NCBI GenBank assembly: GCA_011947345.1
Contig: JAAVTG010000586.1
Location: forward strand, 124,001-188,000
From: Phytophthora quininea
Taxonomy: Eukaryota > Oomycota > Peronosporomycetes > Peronosporales > Peronosporaceae
DNA length: 64,000 nt
Direction: 5' to 3'
Within the stretch, counting starts at the first letter, position 1. Every line of letters starts with the position of its first letter. Positions 14,053 to 24,965 of this stretch are shown here, piece after piece. The notes beneath the pieces are model-generated. The model was not told the origin of the DNA. It saw only the letters and a list, made by a program, of their open reading frames with translations, and did no database searches. A program made the position numbers and the translations under genes.

Positions 14053-14323
14053 ACTTGCCGCCGAATGCGGAGGCGTGAACTTGCGTCAGTGCGCTGACTC
14101 CGCGCGATCCGTCACACATTTGCACAATTGCGGTGCCACTCGTCTGTAGATCGGTTTGTATCCCCTTGTGAATATGCTACTGCGGCTGTTGTCGATCTAC
14201 TACTTTCATGTTCATCAACTGCCGTCACTGTAGAGCATTCGTTTCACAACCGAAGCGCCATCGCGTCCCTATATCCAAAAATCCTCGGGAAGTAGCTGAG
14301 ATTTCGACCTTATCGACGACGCC
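14053..14323. other. Intergenic, no gene seen
   Basis: The spacer between the EndoU gene and the next same-strand gene. The sequence up to about 14220 is T-rich and suits a 3' end. No initiator-type element was clear before 14324. Confidence 0.4.
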
Positions 14324-16255
14324 ATGGAGGCCAAGAGCGGCGATCGGGAATCCGCCATGGACATCAAGTCCACGGCCAAGTCGCTGAACGACATGGACCT
14401 CAACGCTGACGATTCCGGCGCCCGAACTCGGAGGTTGTGGCGCTGCGCCACGGATACAACCAGACGTACATCGTCCAGTCCAGCAAGAACAATCTCCACG
14501 AAGTTCTCTTCCGTTGTGGCAACTGGTGCTACGGCGGCAAGGTCGACTTGGGCAGTTCCGACATTGAGCTGGCAGATCTGCCGGTGGTCGTGCCGGCGCT
14601 GCAGAAGCAACAGGCATCGCTGCAATATCTGTGCGAATGGAAGGCGATGCCATCGACATCTCCGTACTCGACGCCACTCGAGACCCTCTACGACGTCTAC
14701 GACTTTCTCGGAGCCGAACTCTCTAGCGAACGCATCGAGCGCAAGCTACTTAAAGCTGCCGATGAGTATTCGTGGGTGGACAGCGATGCCACTGACGGCG
14801 GTCCAAAGACCTTTATCGAGTTGCAGAGCGGCGGTTATGAATGCTTCGATGGAGTTGACATCGTCGCCAGCAAAACGTTTGTGCGTGGCTTGGTGCTGCT
14901 GGTGATCTACTACCAACGCAGTTTCTACGTGGTGTTGCAGGAGGCCGATGGAGAGCAGCCTCTGTTGGATGTTCGCTTTCCCGACCTCTCGGCCCATTTG
15001 CAAGGCATCACGTTGCAGACGTACCGTGACGACGACTGCACCAACATGAAGAAGCTTACGCTATGGCAGGCAGCCAAAGTTGGGAAAAACCAGAGCCCGC
15101 CGAAGCCGCTCAAAGTGCAGTGCAAGGACGTCAGCGGCACGGGATACAACCAAACGTTCCTCATTCGTCGTACTCCACGAACTGAAGGCACTGCAGGCAC
15201 GCCAAGTCTGCGCGAGGTATTGTTCCGGTTTGGAAATTGGTGCTACAATGGGCACGTGGATCTGGGACCAAAACTTGAGTTGTCCGACATCCCCATCATC
15301 ATCCCCATGCTACGACGGCAGCAGAGTGCGCTGGTACGACGCCTGACACTGGATGTGACCTTTAACGGCTAACATTTTTCTGCTTTGTAGACTTTCATGT
15401 GCGAAGTGTCCAAGATGCCAGCCACATCACTGTTCACGCCGTCTATGGAGCACTTGGCCGGGATTGTGCCGCCCATGCAGGAAGAAATGTCCAAGGTCGA
15501 ACAGTTCGTGCAGTCTTTAGCGCAGTCTGGGGGATCCTTCGTCAATGGATCGGGTAATGTGAAGAGTTGGCTTGAAGACGACGACGTCGAGTGCTTTTTC
15601 GAGATCGCCATGGACAAGTGCGCAGCCTTCAAGGTGAGTTGTTGTTTTATTGCCCACTACCGATCATCCAGCTCACAAACTCCGTTGTGCAGGATGTGGA
15701 GGCTATTGCCAGTAAGATTCACATTGGCGGAGTCGTGCTGGTCGTGATCTACTACGACTACACTTTCTACGTCTACCTCGAAAACGGCGAGAACGAACAG
15801 CCTTTGTTGGACACCAACTTCCCCGACGTCTCTCTTCAGAAGGAAGGCGTTCAACTTAAGACGTACCGAAATGGCGTCCGTGGCTGCGAGGAGCTCCGAC
15901 GCATCAGTCTGTGGAAGGTCGAGAGTGAGTTTAACGACGAAGAAGACGAGGAAGATGCAGCAGCGGTTGATTGCATCACTTCACGCAACAAGGGCCACCT
16001 TCGGGCTGATGCCAAAGAAGGAGAGCAGCGCCGCGAGGAGGGCGTAAAATCATCCACAGCAGTGGTAGATGCAGACTCGAAGACAACCAAGACTAGCGAG
16101 GTGCAGTCTCGCAAGTCAGCGCTTCCACACCACATTGCCCCGTTTAAGAGACCCAGCGGCGGCGCGGCCACCACCCTCAAAATATGCCCGACCTGGGCGT
16201 GACAGCTCCTTGGGATGATACAGGAAAGCCTCTGGGAATGCGGACCAGCAAGTAG
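14324..16255 (+). CDS. Unknown protein made of two copies of one module
   Basis: Two homologous units of about 200 residues lie in tandem. Unit 1 opens with GYNQTYIVQSS, then EVLFRCGNWCYGGKVDLG, DLPVVVPALQKQQASL, GLVLLVIYYQRSFYVVLQE and EQPLLDVRFPDLSAHLQG. Unit 2 repeats this as GYNQTFLIRR, EVLFRFGNWCYNGHVDLG, DIPIIIPMLRRQQSAL, GVVLVVIYYDYTFYVYLEN and EQPLLDTNFPDVSLQKEG. Introns are at 15334-15390 and 15634-15692. Near 14419-14425 one C seems missing from CCC, joining the N-terminal frame (MEAKSGDRESAMDIKS) to the body. At the AAAA near 16180 a shift would move the stop from 16202 to 16255 and give a cleaner tail ending in GMRTSK. There is no signal peptide. I do not recognise the family; it may be oomycete-specific. 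Confidence 0.8.
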
Positions 16256-16395
16256 CTCGCAACCACGACGAATACGGTCAGTCAGAAACCATCCCGTTCC
16301 TTTCATAGCACCGCAAAATCAGTAAAAGAAATGCCCTAAGCTTGAAAGTCTTCCACTTGCATTCATTCATCCCACGACGTCGCGCATTTACCGTA

Positions 16396-18015
16396 TCAAA
16401 AGTCATCCTCCGCAACTGTGAGCCAATCGGGGATGTTGGTACCTTCACTGTTCTTGTAATCTTGTGATGAAATGGCCGAGACGCGAGCGCTTTCCGTGGC
16501 AGCGTAAATTGAGCCGCCGACCCACGCCAGCATATTCCGCGGGAAGTACGTTTGCACCAAGTTGGTGCGATCCACAGCAGTCGACGCAGAAGCGAATTCA
16601 TTGTCATGACGCAAAGTCTCTCGAACCTCTGCCACAATGCGCCTCGGAAGTCCTGGCAAACACATTGAACTGCATTAATCCTCCAACTAGATAACGTGCA
16701 GGTACGCCATCTTACCAGGAATCATAGCGGTTCCTCCCACTAAAAGCAGGTTCTCGAGCATTGCTGCTCTCACGTCTAGCGGTGTCTTCTTCAACACCTG
16801 AACAATCGCGTCAACTATCGATGTGCAATCCGAGCTTTCATCACCTAAGTCAGACAGTCAGAAAGGGGAATCATTATTTATGATCTCAGAAGATTATTGT
16901 TCTCGCAGGAACTTACCAAAAAGTAGTTGCTCCACTGCCGCCGTGCGTAAAGATGCAGGGACCTATTAAGAGAATGAGCCTCTCGATACCCTTATTTAAT
17001 TTTCTTGGTTCTGCACATACCGTCAGCACACCGTTATCTTGGGTCTGGAACTCGGCATCAGCCACATTAAGGAGAGGATCCTGCTACAAGAAAATAGCGT
17101 GATCAATCAGGTGCCTCCAGTCAAACTCGCCAGAGTACTCAGTTACCTTTTGCTGCGCGAAACATGCGCGCTCAAGAATATCTTCTGCCACATCTTGGTT
17201 CATTCCCGTGAAAGCCCTGGAGCTATCCATCGGGTCATCACGACTAGCATCCATTTCTCGTTGAATGGTCTCGCAGCAGTTCCGACTACCAACAGGCACA
17301 GCTACAATAGCAGCATATAATTAAGTTGATCATACTCTTCTTCAGCAATAAAATCATCTCCAGCGTACTGTCGTAGAGGTACGGAAGAGGGATGCCCTTA
17401 AACACAGGAAGCAGCCTAGTCTCAGCCCAGCCGCAATCCACCACCAGTGCCGAGTGGTTCGCCGTAGCGTACAGCACCGCCAGCATTGACGGCACCAGCG
17501 TTACTGCTGACGCCTACACAACAGCTCTGTCAACCTTTTGCTTATTTCTTCCGCATCAGCACCACCTGAGTACCTTGAGCACGTCGAACAGAATATTGAG
17601 AAGCGTCTCCCTGAACACTCTTGGCAGCAGCAGATCTTCACACACCACGAACCGCCGACGCGTCAGGTTCACCAGCAGCAAACTGGTTTAACAATGTCAG
17701 TACGTCAGCACTACATTAGGGAAAAGAGTAGCGACTTGACACGTACTCGAAGCAGAGCTTGTGCAGCTTCGGGTCCAGATACTCGCGCCAGTCGTTGGCC
17801 GTCAGAGGCTTCCGCAGCATATCGCCCACCTGCGTCACAGGATCCTCCACTTCAGCTCGTTTATTGCCGTCCATAATACAATGCAGAGAGCTATGCACCT
17901 CCCAGCGCATGACGCATCGAGGCGAGCGCTCCCCGGAGATGCCGCAGCGCGCGAATAGCGCCCCCAGCTCCAGCACCAGCGCGCTCTTGTCGCTCAGCGA
18001 GCTGCTCATCTGCAT
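16396..18015 (-). CDS. Actin-related protein 10 (dynactin pointed-end subunit)
   Basis: An actin-fold protein of the dynactin pointed-end complex, the cargo-side cap of the dynein activator. The N-terminus (start 18015, or the second Met at 18009) reads SALVLELGALFARCGISGE, the first phosphate-loop region in ARP10 form. Then come ALVVDCGWAETRLLPVF with GIPLPYLYDS, a middle segment with VAEDILERACFAQQK, NLLLVGGTAMIPGLPRR (second phosphate and adenosine region) and the tail NMLAWVGGSIYAA...NIPDWLTVAEDDF, which matches the ARP10-specific end. At least six exons are separated by short GT-AG introns (for example near 17700-17745, 17320-17345, 16960-17020 and 16665-16725). Conventional actin ATP-site residues are only partly kept, as usual for ARP10. 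It is divergent from the first HECT gene, 80 bases away. Confidence 0.92.
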
Positions 18016-18067
18016 GGCTACTATTGTAATATACTTGTGAAGTATTTCGTGCCTCGGCTGATTATGC

Positions 18068-18074
18068 TCACTTT
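18068..18074 (+). promoter_or_regulatory. Oomycete initiator upstream of HECT copy 1
   Basis: TCACTTT matches the TCAYTYY initiator consensus and lies 22 bases before the start codon at 18096, in the short divergent spacer shared with ARP10. The close spacing implies a very short 5' leader. Confidence 0.45.
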
Positions 18075-18095
18075 GGGCTCCGAGCGAGGAACTCC

Positions 18096-20116
18096 ATGGA
18101 CCTGATGGTGGCGCTGATCATCTTCTCGCAGGTGGCGCTGTACCTGCTGATTGCCTGCCTGTTCCGCGCGCTGCAACGGAAGTACCGAGAGAGCAGCAGC
18201 AGCTCCGGGCTACAAGAGGCGCTCATCGCAAGGCAACAGACAGACTGCTGGAGGATTTTGAACAGATAGAATGAAGCGAATTAACGCTTTCTTTTGGTTA
18301 CTTTTATGTAGGGAGGAGAATACAGGCGAGCATCGGATCGACGTGGCCAGTCAGTACGTCGGCCATTTTGCTGTCGAGTTGAATCTGTAGGTTGAAATGA
18401 GGTGTTTGACCGTGCAGAGACGCCGAGGAGGAGACGGTGCGCTGCAGAGTGTGCGCATTTGCCAACACACAGCGATTCCGGTACTGTGTGCTGTGTGGCG
18501 AGAAGCTCAAGCTGTCCCCCACAGAGAGCACGGCCAAGAGGGCCTCTCACAACTCGACAGCTCCGTGTGAGGTGGGAAGTTTCCGTTACGATGAAATGCT
18601 TCAAGTGCAGATGACTTACTAATCTTACTGTGACGTATCTAAACTAGACGGCGGACAGAGTGGCAGCGTAGCTTCAGCGAGAGAGGAAACGTTGTTTGGC
18701 TGCGCAATGTGGTGGACCAGACCGTGTCTTCGTTTCCTGGATACGTGGCAAAGTTCGAGGTAGAAGAGTCCAAAGAGACCTCAGAGACTGACGTTGTGGT
18801 GTTAGCAGACGGCCAGCCGAAAGCAATGATCCCTGAGCTGCAAAATGAGGTGAAGTTTGTCAAGATTCGAGCCGTTCCTGTTGCGGAGGCAGATGCTCTT
18901 GCCTTTGCGACGGGGCCCTCCTCATCGCGTCATGTCGATGAGAAGGGTCTGATCATGCTGGCCCAAAGCGACTTTCCTGCCAAATACGCCCATTTTGTGG
19001 TGTGTGCCTCATCGCTACTTGTACCTGTTGAGCTAGAAGTGCTGAAGCTGTTTCTCCGCCGCGAATACGTGGTGGAGGAATCGGTGGAGTATTTCTGCTG
19101 CATGGAAGACGCTGACACTCGCTCGGTCGTGCGGGTAGATTTTGCTGAGGAGACTGGAGTTGATGCAGGAGGAGTGCACCGCGAGTGGTTCTCGATGGTA
19201 TCGGAGCTCGTCGTTGATCCGTCGCTCAGCATCTTCACGTGCACGAATCATGAAAGTCAAACTTATTTCTTCAACGCGAATTCGTCGCAGATCGTTGACG
19301 AGGACCATTTGGCGTACTTCTTTGCCGGAGGCCGCATCGTTGGCCGTGCGCTGCTGGAGGGAAGTGATGGGATTCCACTTTGCTCCAGCACTGTTAAAGA
19401 TCATCCTCGGCATCCCAATCACGTTCCGTGACTTTGAGGAACTGGATCCGGTAGCTTACAAGGGTCTCTTGTGGATGCTAGAGCATGAAGGTGCTGGGAC
19501 TCTTGGTTTGGATTTCTCAGCGACCAAACGAGGAGAAAATGGTAGCGTCATAACGGTAGAGTTGATACCCAATGGCAAGAATGTCTCAGTGACTGACACG
19601 AACAAGTTCGACTTTGCCGAGCGGTGGCTGCACTATTTTCTGTTGGAAAGTGTCTCGATTCAGCTGTACACGTTCCTAAAAGGGCTGTATCAAGTCATTC
19701 CACGAGAACTCTTCATGCTCTTCGACGCTGAAGAGCTAGACTATATTTTGTGTGGATGCGACTCGATCGACGTGACGGACTGGGAGAAGAGCACGCGGTG
19801 CTCCAAGAATTTGGTGGGGACGCGAGTGGTGCGCTGGTTCTGGGAGTTGGTGCGGGACATGTCTTTCGAGCAGCGTCGTCGTCTGCTGCAATTTGCAACG
19901 GGCTGCTCCCGAGTCCCTCTCGGAGGCTTTCGCCATCTGACGAGCCACGATGGACACATTTGTCCATTTATGCTCAAAGGAGTCCACTCGCCCTACATCC
20001 GCAGCCACGCATGCTTCAATCGTCTCGATCTGCCATTGTCCATTTCTCGATCGGAACTCAAGGAAGTGATATACGCTACCCTCAGCACGGAAACCTACGG
20101 TTTTACCACCGCATAA
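18096..20116 (+). CDS. Membrane-anchored HECT E3 ubiquitin ligase, copy 1
   Basis: First of three tandem paralogues. The N-terminus (MDLMVALIIFSQVALYLLIA) is one hydrophobic helix. Exons: 18096-18232, 18312-18353, 18418-18564 and 18648-20116. The third exon encodes a zinc ribbon, CRVCAFANTQRFRYCVLCGE (CxxC, ten residues, CxxC). The rest is a HECT domain: FPAKYAHFV, VDFAEETGVDAGGVHREWF, GRALLEG, the acidic E2-binding lobe, then DWEKSTRCSKN, WFWELVRDM, RRLLQFATGCSRVP and the catalytic Cys in HACFNRLDLP. The terminal TYGFTTA is shared by all copies. HECT ligases take ubiquitin from E2 onto this Cys and pass it to substrates. The first intron (18233-18311) starts with GC, not GT. One frame change near 19366-19372 falls just after GRALLEG, and homology continues. 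Confidence 0.9.
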
Positions 20117-20467
20117 CTAAGCGTGAATGGTGTCGCGACACAGCACGCGTGTTAAAATTGTGATTTCGTCTCGAGGCAAACGTGTTGACTACCACCGAGC
20201 CGAGGCTCAACAGCGAGAGCAGCGTGAACGCTGGTAGGAACTCGCCCTCGATTGTGATGATCTACAGCTTTCATGTTGGGACTTTGTAAGAGGTCGCTTT
20301 GGTTTCGTGGCAGTCACTGTAAATGCTGGAGGACACTTCAACGTTGCCAAATAATATTACGTGGGTCCATCTCATTGGTCGAAAAATGTACCCATAAAAG
20401 TTCCTCCACTCAATTTTTGCCACCCCACTCTCAAAGATCCGCTGGCAACCACATACGCCGCCGTAGG
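20117..20467. other. Intergenic between HECT copy 1 and NMT
   Basis: No gene is seen. CCACTCAATTTTTGCC at about 20406-20421, roughly 50 bases before the NMT start codon, resembles an initiator plus T-rich flanking element but deviates from TCAYTYY at one base. Confidence 0.4.
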
Positions 20468-21777
20468 ATGAGCAGCAGCACGCCGCCCTCGGGCGACAAG
20501 CCCGACGACAAACTGGAGCTGGTGACAGTGGAGGAGCAGGAGGAGTTCCTGGAGGTGCTGAAGCAGCTGAACCTGGCCACCACGCAGCAGGCGCCAGACC
20601 GAAACGCCATCGCCGCGCAGAAGGACTTTAAGTTCTGGAAGACGCAGCCAGTGCCGGCACTCAACGAGAACCCGCGCGAGAAAGGACCGATCGATCCGCC
20701 AAAGACCGTGGAGGAGGTGCGCCAGGAGCCGTACAACATGCCGCCGGGCTTCGCGTGGAGCGAGATCGACCTGACGAACGCCACCGAGGCCAAGGAAGTG
20801 TACGATCTGCTGACCCAGAACTACGTCGAGGACGACGACAACATGTTTCGCTTCGACTACTCCATCGACTTTTTGATGTGGGCACTGACTCCCCGGGATT
20901 CCACAAGGACTGGCACGTGGGCGTGCGCAACCAGAAGACCAACAAACTCATGGCCTTCATTAGCGGCATCCCCGTCAAGACGAGGGTCTACGAGACCACC
21001 ATGGCCATGGCTGAGATCAACTTCCTGTGCGTGCACAAGAAGCTGCGCACCAAAAGACTCGCGCCCGTGCTGATCAAGGAGATCACGCGCCGTGTGAACC
21101 TCCGCAACATTTGGCAGGCAGTGTACACGGCGGGCGTGGTTCTGCCCATGCCCGTAGCACAGTGCAGGTACTACCACCGGTCGCTGAACCCCAAGAAGCT
21201 CATCGAAGTGGGCTTCTCGAGACTCGCGCCCAGGATGACCATGACGCGCACGATCAAGATGTTCAAGCTGCCAGAGAAGACGGCGACGCCTGGCTTCCGC
21301 CCCATGCAGAAGAAGGACGTCGCGCAGGTCACGACGCTGCTCAAGACGTACCTGAAGAAGTTTGACCTGGTGCAGGAGTACGACCAGAATGACGTGGCCC
21401 ACTGGATGCTGCCGCGCAAGGGCGTGATCGACGCGTACGTGGTGGAGAACCCGGACACGCACAAGATCACGGACTTTACCAGCTTCTACCACCTGCCGTC
21501 CACCGTCATCGGCCACGCCAAGCACGACAAGCTCAACGCGGCCTACTCGTTCTACAACGTGGCCACGTCCGTGCCGCTCGTGGAGCTCATGAACGACGCG
21601 CTGATCGTGGCCAAGAAGGAGGACTTTGACGTGTTCAACGCGCTGAGCCTGATGGAGAACATGGAGTTCCTCAAGGAGCTGCGGTTCGGCCCGGGCGACG
21701 GCGACCTCATGTACTACCTGTACAACTGGCGCTGCCCGCGGATGGACGGCCCCCAGGTCGGCATCGTGCTGTGCTAG
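20468..21777 (+). CDS. NMT: Glycylpeptide N-tetradecanoyltransferase (N-myristoyltransferase)
   Basis: Transfers myristate from myristoyl-CoA to N-terminal glycines of cytosolic proteins. About 436 residues, single exon. The N-terminal arm leads to [25 protein letters not shown] and the signature [19 protein letters not shown] with the CoA-binding region. [32 protein letters not shown] and the C-terminal GIVLC tail, whose terminal carboxylate acts as base in this family, are all present. The frame breaks once near 20892-20895, where CCCC should probably be C5: the N-terminal frame ends in DFLMWALT and the next resumes [13 protein letters not shown]. High GC at third positions contrasts with the flanking HECT genes and produces long antisense shadow frames. 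It interrupts the HECT array and is unrelated to it. Confidence 0.97.
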
Positions 21778-22664
21778 ACGGAGGCGAGGGAAAAGGAGGA
21801 TAGAAGCAGTAACGACGCGCACAGAGTGCAGTGAGCTACTAGTGTCGCTGCCATTTGCGAGTGCAGCTGGACGAGTGGATTTTTTTCAGTGTTCGTGTGC
21901 AGCTCTTGCCATGAAGCTTTTCATCTTGAGGATGTTGAAGACGTTGATCACGCCAAAGCAGCCGAGTGGCAGCATTTCACACCGAGGATAGCCGATCGGT
22001 TTGCTCTGCGACATCCAGACTGAGCCCAGGTATCGATGGATACCGTTGGTACCATACGGCTTCCTCGAGAAACGGCTCTGGCGAGACGTGGTCGATGAAC
22101 AGCTTCATCCACAGCAGCGCATTGCTCCAGAACAAGGGCTTCGCCAGCAAGTTCGACTTGAGCAAAATGGGCAACATAAAGGGGTAGCACTAATTGCAAT
22201 TCGGGCACAATCATTCGTGTCCATTTTTAGTGAGGACAAACCTCATCGGTCTATTTCACTTTTCTCCGGTCGAAGAACAGCGACGGAGTTGAACGGGCGA
22301 GAACGCGCGGATGGAGTTCCAAACCGCAGAGCTCCTCGGTGTTACACCTGCACTTGGTGTCGCAGCAACGTGTGAAAGGAACCAGCTCAACAGCAACGGA
22401 GATAGCCGTTCAATAAATAACCTCTACAAAGTCTTGGAGCATTTTCGTTTAATTGAGACGCGCCGGTCTTGTTATGCACATTTCGCCTCAATTGAAGCGC
22501 CGCAAACTGTGACTGACTTGTCGAGCAGATGGTCTCGTGTTTACTGCGCAGAACCGCACGCGCCGAGCTGAGCAGAGCCCGCGCGCGTCCCGGCGACCGT
22601 AAGTCACTCGCAAGACACCTGCGGCCAGTGGACTGCTCGCAACTGCAGTTGCGCCGGCGCCGAG
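21778..22664. other. Gene-poor spacer before HECT copy 2
   Basis: About 890 bases with no convincing gene. A minus-strand frame at 21977-22177 (LLAKPLFWSNALLWMKLFID) and another frame further along that strand (PLGCFGVINVFNILKMKSF) have membrane-protein-like composition and could be pieces of one decayed gene, but no start, splice or family could be fixed. Confidence 0.3.
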
Positions 22665-22696
22665 ATGTCGGACCCCAGTACTCGTCCGAGACGTCC

Positions 22697-24703
22697 ATGC
22701 TCTACCAGGGCGTGGGCATGCTGCTGCTCTGCGTCATCTTTTTCGTGGTGTGGCTCCTGGCCTGCCGCCGCAGCCGCCACCTGCTGGATCTCGAGACGCC
22801 GCTGCTCTCGTACGTCCTCCGCCACCCGATGCAGTTCATTTCCCCACTTAACATCAAGCGTTCTGTTCCGTAGGGGTGAGTCTGTCGACCATCGCATCGA
22901 CGCGGCGACGAGGGAGGCCGAGGCCGGCTACACGGTCTGCGCGAGCTGCGAGTTCGAGAACTTCAAGCGCTTCGAGTACTGCGTGCTGTGCGGAGACAAG
23001 CTGCCGACCATGTCCACTGTGACGGACGACGAGGACGACGCAGAGGACAACGAGTTCGTGCCGCCGACACATCTCGTGGAAGCGGCTCCAAGCCGGCACA
23101 TTTGCTGTCGCCCCGCCCGCGGAAAGTGTCGTCACTCAGTCGACAGCAGCGTCGCGCCAGGAACCGCAAGGAGTGGTCGCGGAAGCTCGACGTGGAAGGA
23201 CATCTCTTCTGGTACCGCAGCGGCGGCGGGTCCTGCCGGTGAGCAGTGTCGTCGAGTCCCAGCAGCCAGGGTATACTGTAGTGTTCACGCTGCCGGAAGA
23301 GAAGAAAGTGGTAAGTGAGTCGCAAACGGAAGATCCGTCGCCCGAGAGCGAGCCGGCACTGGAAGTCGAACAACCACAGGAAGACAAGGAAGCTGGCGAG
23401 AACAAGGCGATGGTATTTCCGAGTGGGGTGAAGCTGGAGCTCGTCGAGGCTACCTCTGCAGACCCATCTGCCTTCGCGACGGGTAAGTCGACGCTCGCTG
23501 AGACCGGTCCCGAGCGTCGCAAGGAAGCAATCCAGATCGCCGCGAGCGACTTCCCTTCCAAGTACGCGCACTTTGTGGTGAACACAGCCTCTTTGATCGT
23601 ACCTGCTGAGGTCGAGTTTCTCAAGCTATCGGTGCACCGCGAGTACATGCTGGAAGAATCGATGGACCACATGCAGTGCATCCAGCCAAAGAACTTGCGC
23701 TCCTTCATGCGCATTAACTTTTGGATGAGAGCGGTGTCGATGCTGGCGGCGTGCACCGCGAGTGGTTTATGTTGGTGAACGAGTTGCTAGCGTCGCCAAT
23801 GCTAAGACTCTTCGCATGTACAAACAAGGCCGACCAGAGCTACTTCCTGAACCCGCAGTCTCGTGTCGAAGTGGGGAAGACCATCTTGCCTACTACTTTG
23901 CTACTGGTCGTCTCGTTGGCAGAGCTCTCCTAGAAGGTGGCATTTGGGGCTTCCATCTTGCTCTTCCGCTGCTCAAGATGATCTTAGGCATCCCTGTAAC
24001 TTTCGCCGACATGGAATACCTCGACCCGGAGACGTACCGCAGTCTGCGATGGCTAATGGACAATGACGGTGTGGACGACCTGGGCCTCGACTTTAGCTTA
24101 ACGGAGCAGGTAAATGAGTCCGAGAAGGTCGTGGTGGACTTGATCCCGAACGGACGAAACATTGCCGTCACTGATGGCAACAAGCTCGAGTATTTGGACC
24201 GACGCTTCCGTTACGTGCTTTTTGAAAGCGTAGCAGACCAACTACACGCGTTCCTGACGGGCTTGTACGAGGTCATTCCGTTCGAGCTGTTGATGATCTT
24301 TGACGCCGAAGAGTTCGACTACCTGCTGTGCGGATCGCCTGAAATCGACGTCACGGACTGGCAGGCCAACACGGTCTTGTCGGCCAACCTCGAGGGCGCC
24401 AGCGTCACCAACTGGTTCTGGGAAATCGTGAGAAACATGCCCAACGAGTATCGGCGACGCCTCCTGCTGTTTGCGACGGGGTCCGCCTGTGTGCCGCTGT
24501 CTGGTTTCGGTGGGCTCACGAGCTACGACGGTCGGTTGTGTCCGTTCAACCTCAAGGGCGTGTCGTACCGGTCGACGCAGTACATTTCGAGCCACGCGTG
24601 TTTCAACCGTCTGGACCTGCCACTGTATCACAGCAAGAAGGAGCTGAAAACGATGCTGTACGCCACACTGGAGACGGATCTCACGGGCTTCACGACGGCA
24701 TAA
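22697..24703 (+). CDS. Membrane-anchored HECT E3 ubiquitin ligase, copy 2
   Basis: Second tandem paralogue. The start at 22697 gives MLYQGVGMLLLCVIFFVVWL, one transmembrane helix. An upstream ATG at 22665 would give an MSDP start like copy 3 if the CCCC at 22672-22675 has lost one C. The intron is 22810-22873. Exon 2 carries HRIDAATREAEAGYTVCASC and the zinc ribbon CASCEFENFKRFEYCVLCGD. A KEWSRKLDVEGHLFWYR segment follows, shared with copies 1 and 3. The HECT domain runs from FPSKYAHFV through VDAGGVHREWF, GRALLEGGIWGFHLALPLL and NWFWEIVRNMPNEYRRRLL to the catalytic Cys in HACFNRLDLP and the terminal LTGFTTA. Frame changes near 23085, 23235, 23718 (TTTT) and 23873 (GGGG) keep homology, for example RINF joined to LDESGVDAGG. 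Likely intact in the organism. Confidence 0.88.
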
Positions 24704-24965
24704 CACAGCGTTGGTGCCGTCTCGGCGCCAACAGAATAAATATTTTTGAGGGAATGAAAACTGGATCTCGTTGATGATCTTTTTTCGCTGCAACACACTC
24801 ATCTTACCTCCAAAGGCGTACTGTGTGTCTCATATTATCTCGTCCATAGTAAATTCAAGTAAAATATGTATCCATAACAAATACTTTTGTGTGGATTTGC
24901 ACAGTTGTGATGGCGAGACTCACACCCTGAACCGACCGCTGCACGACCAAGGCGCACGAGTGCCC

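Noticed and set aside
20857..21822. 321-residue open frame on the minus strand opposite N-myristoyltransferase
   Set aside because: The plus strand carries clear NMT motifs; the antisense frame arises from high third-position GC and has an implausible Val/His-rich composition.
22665..23318. 217-residue frame starting at ATG 22665
   Set aside because: Its N-terminal part reads the HECT copy 2 membrane exon in the wrong frame; the ATG itself may be genuine if one C is missing at 22672-22675.
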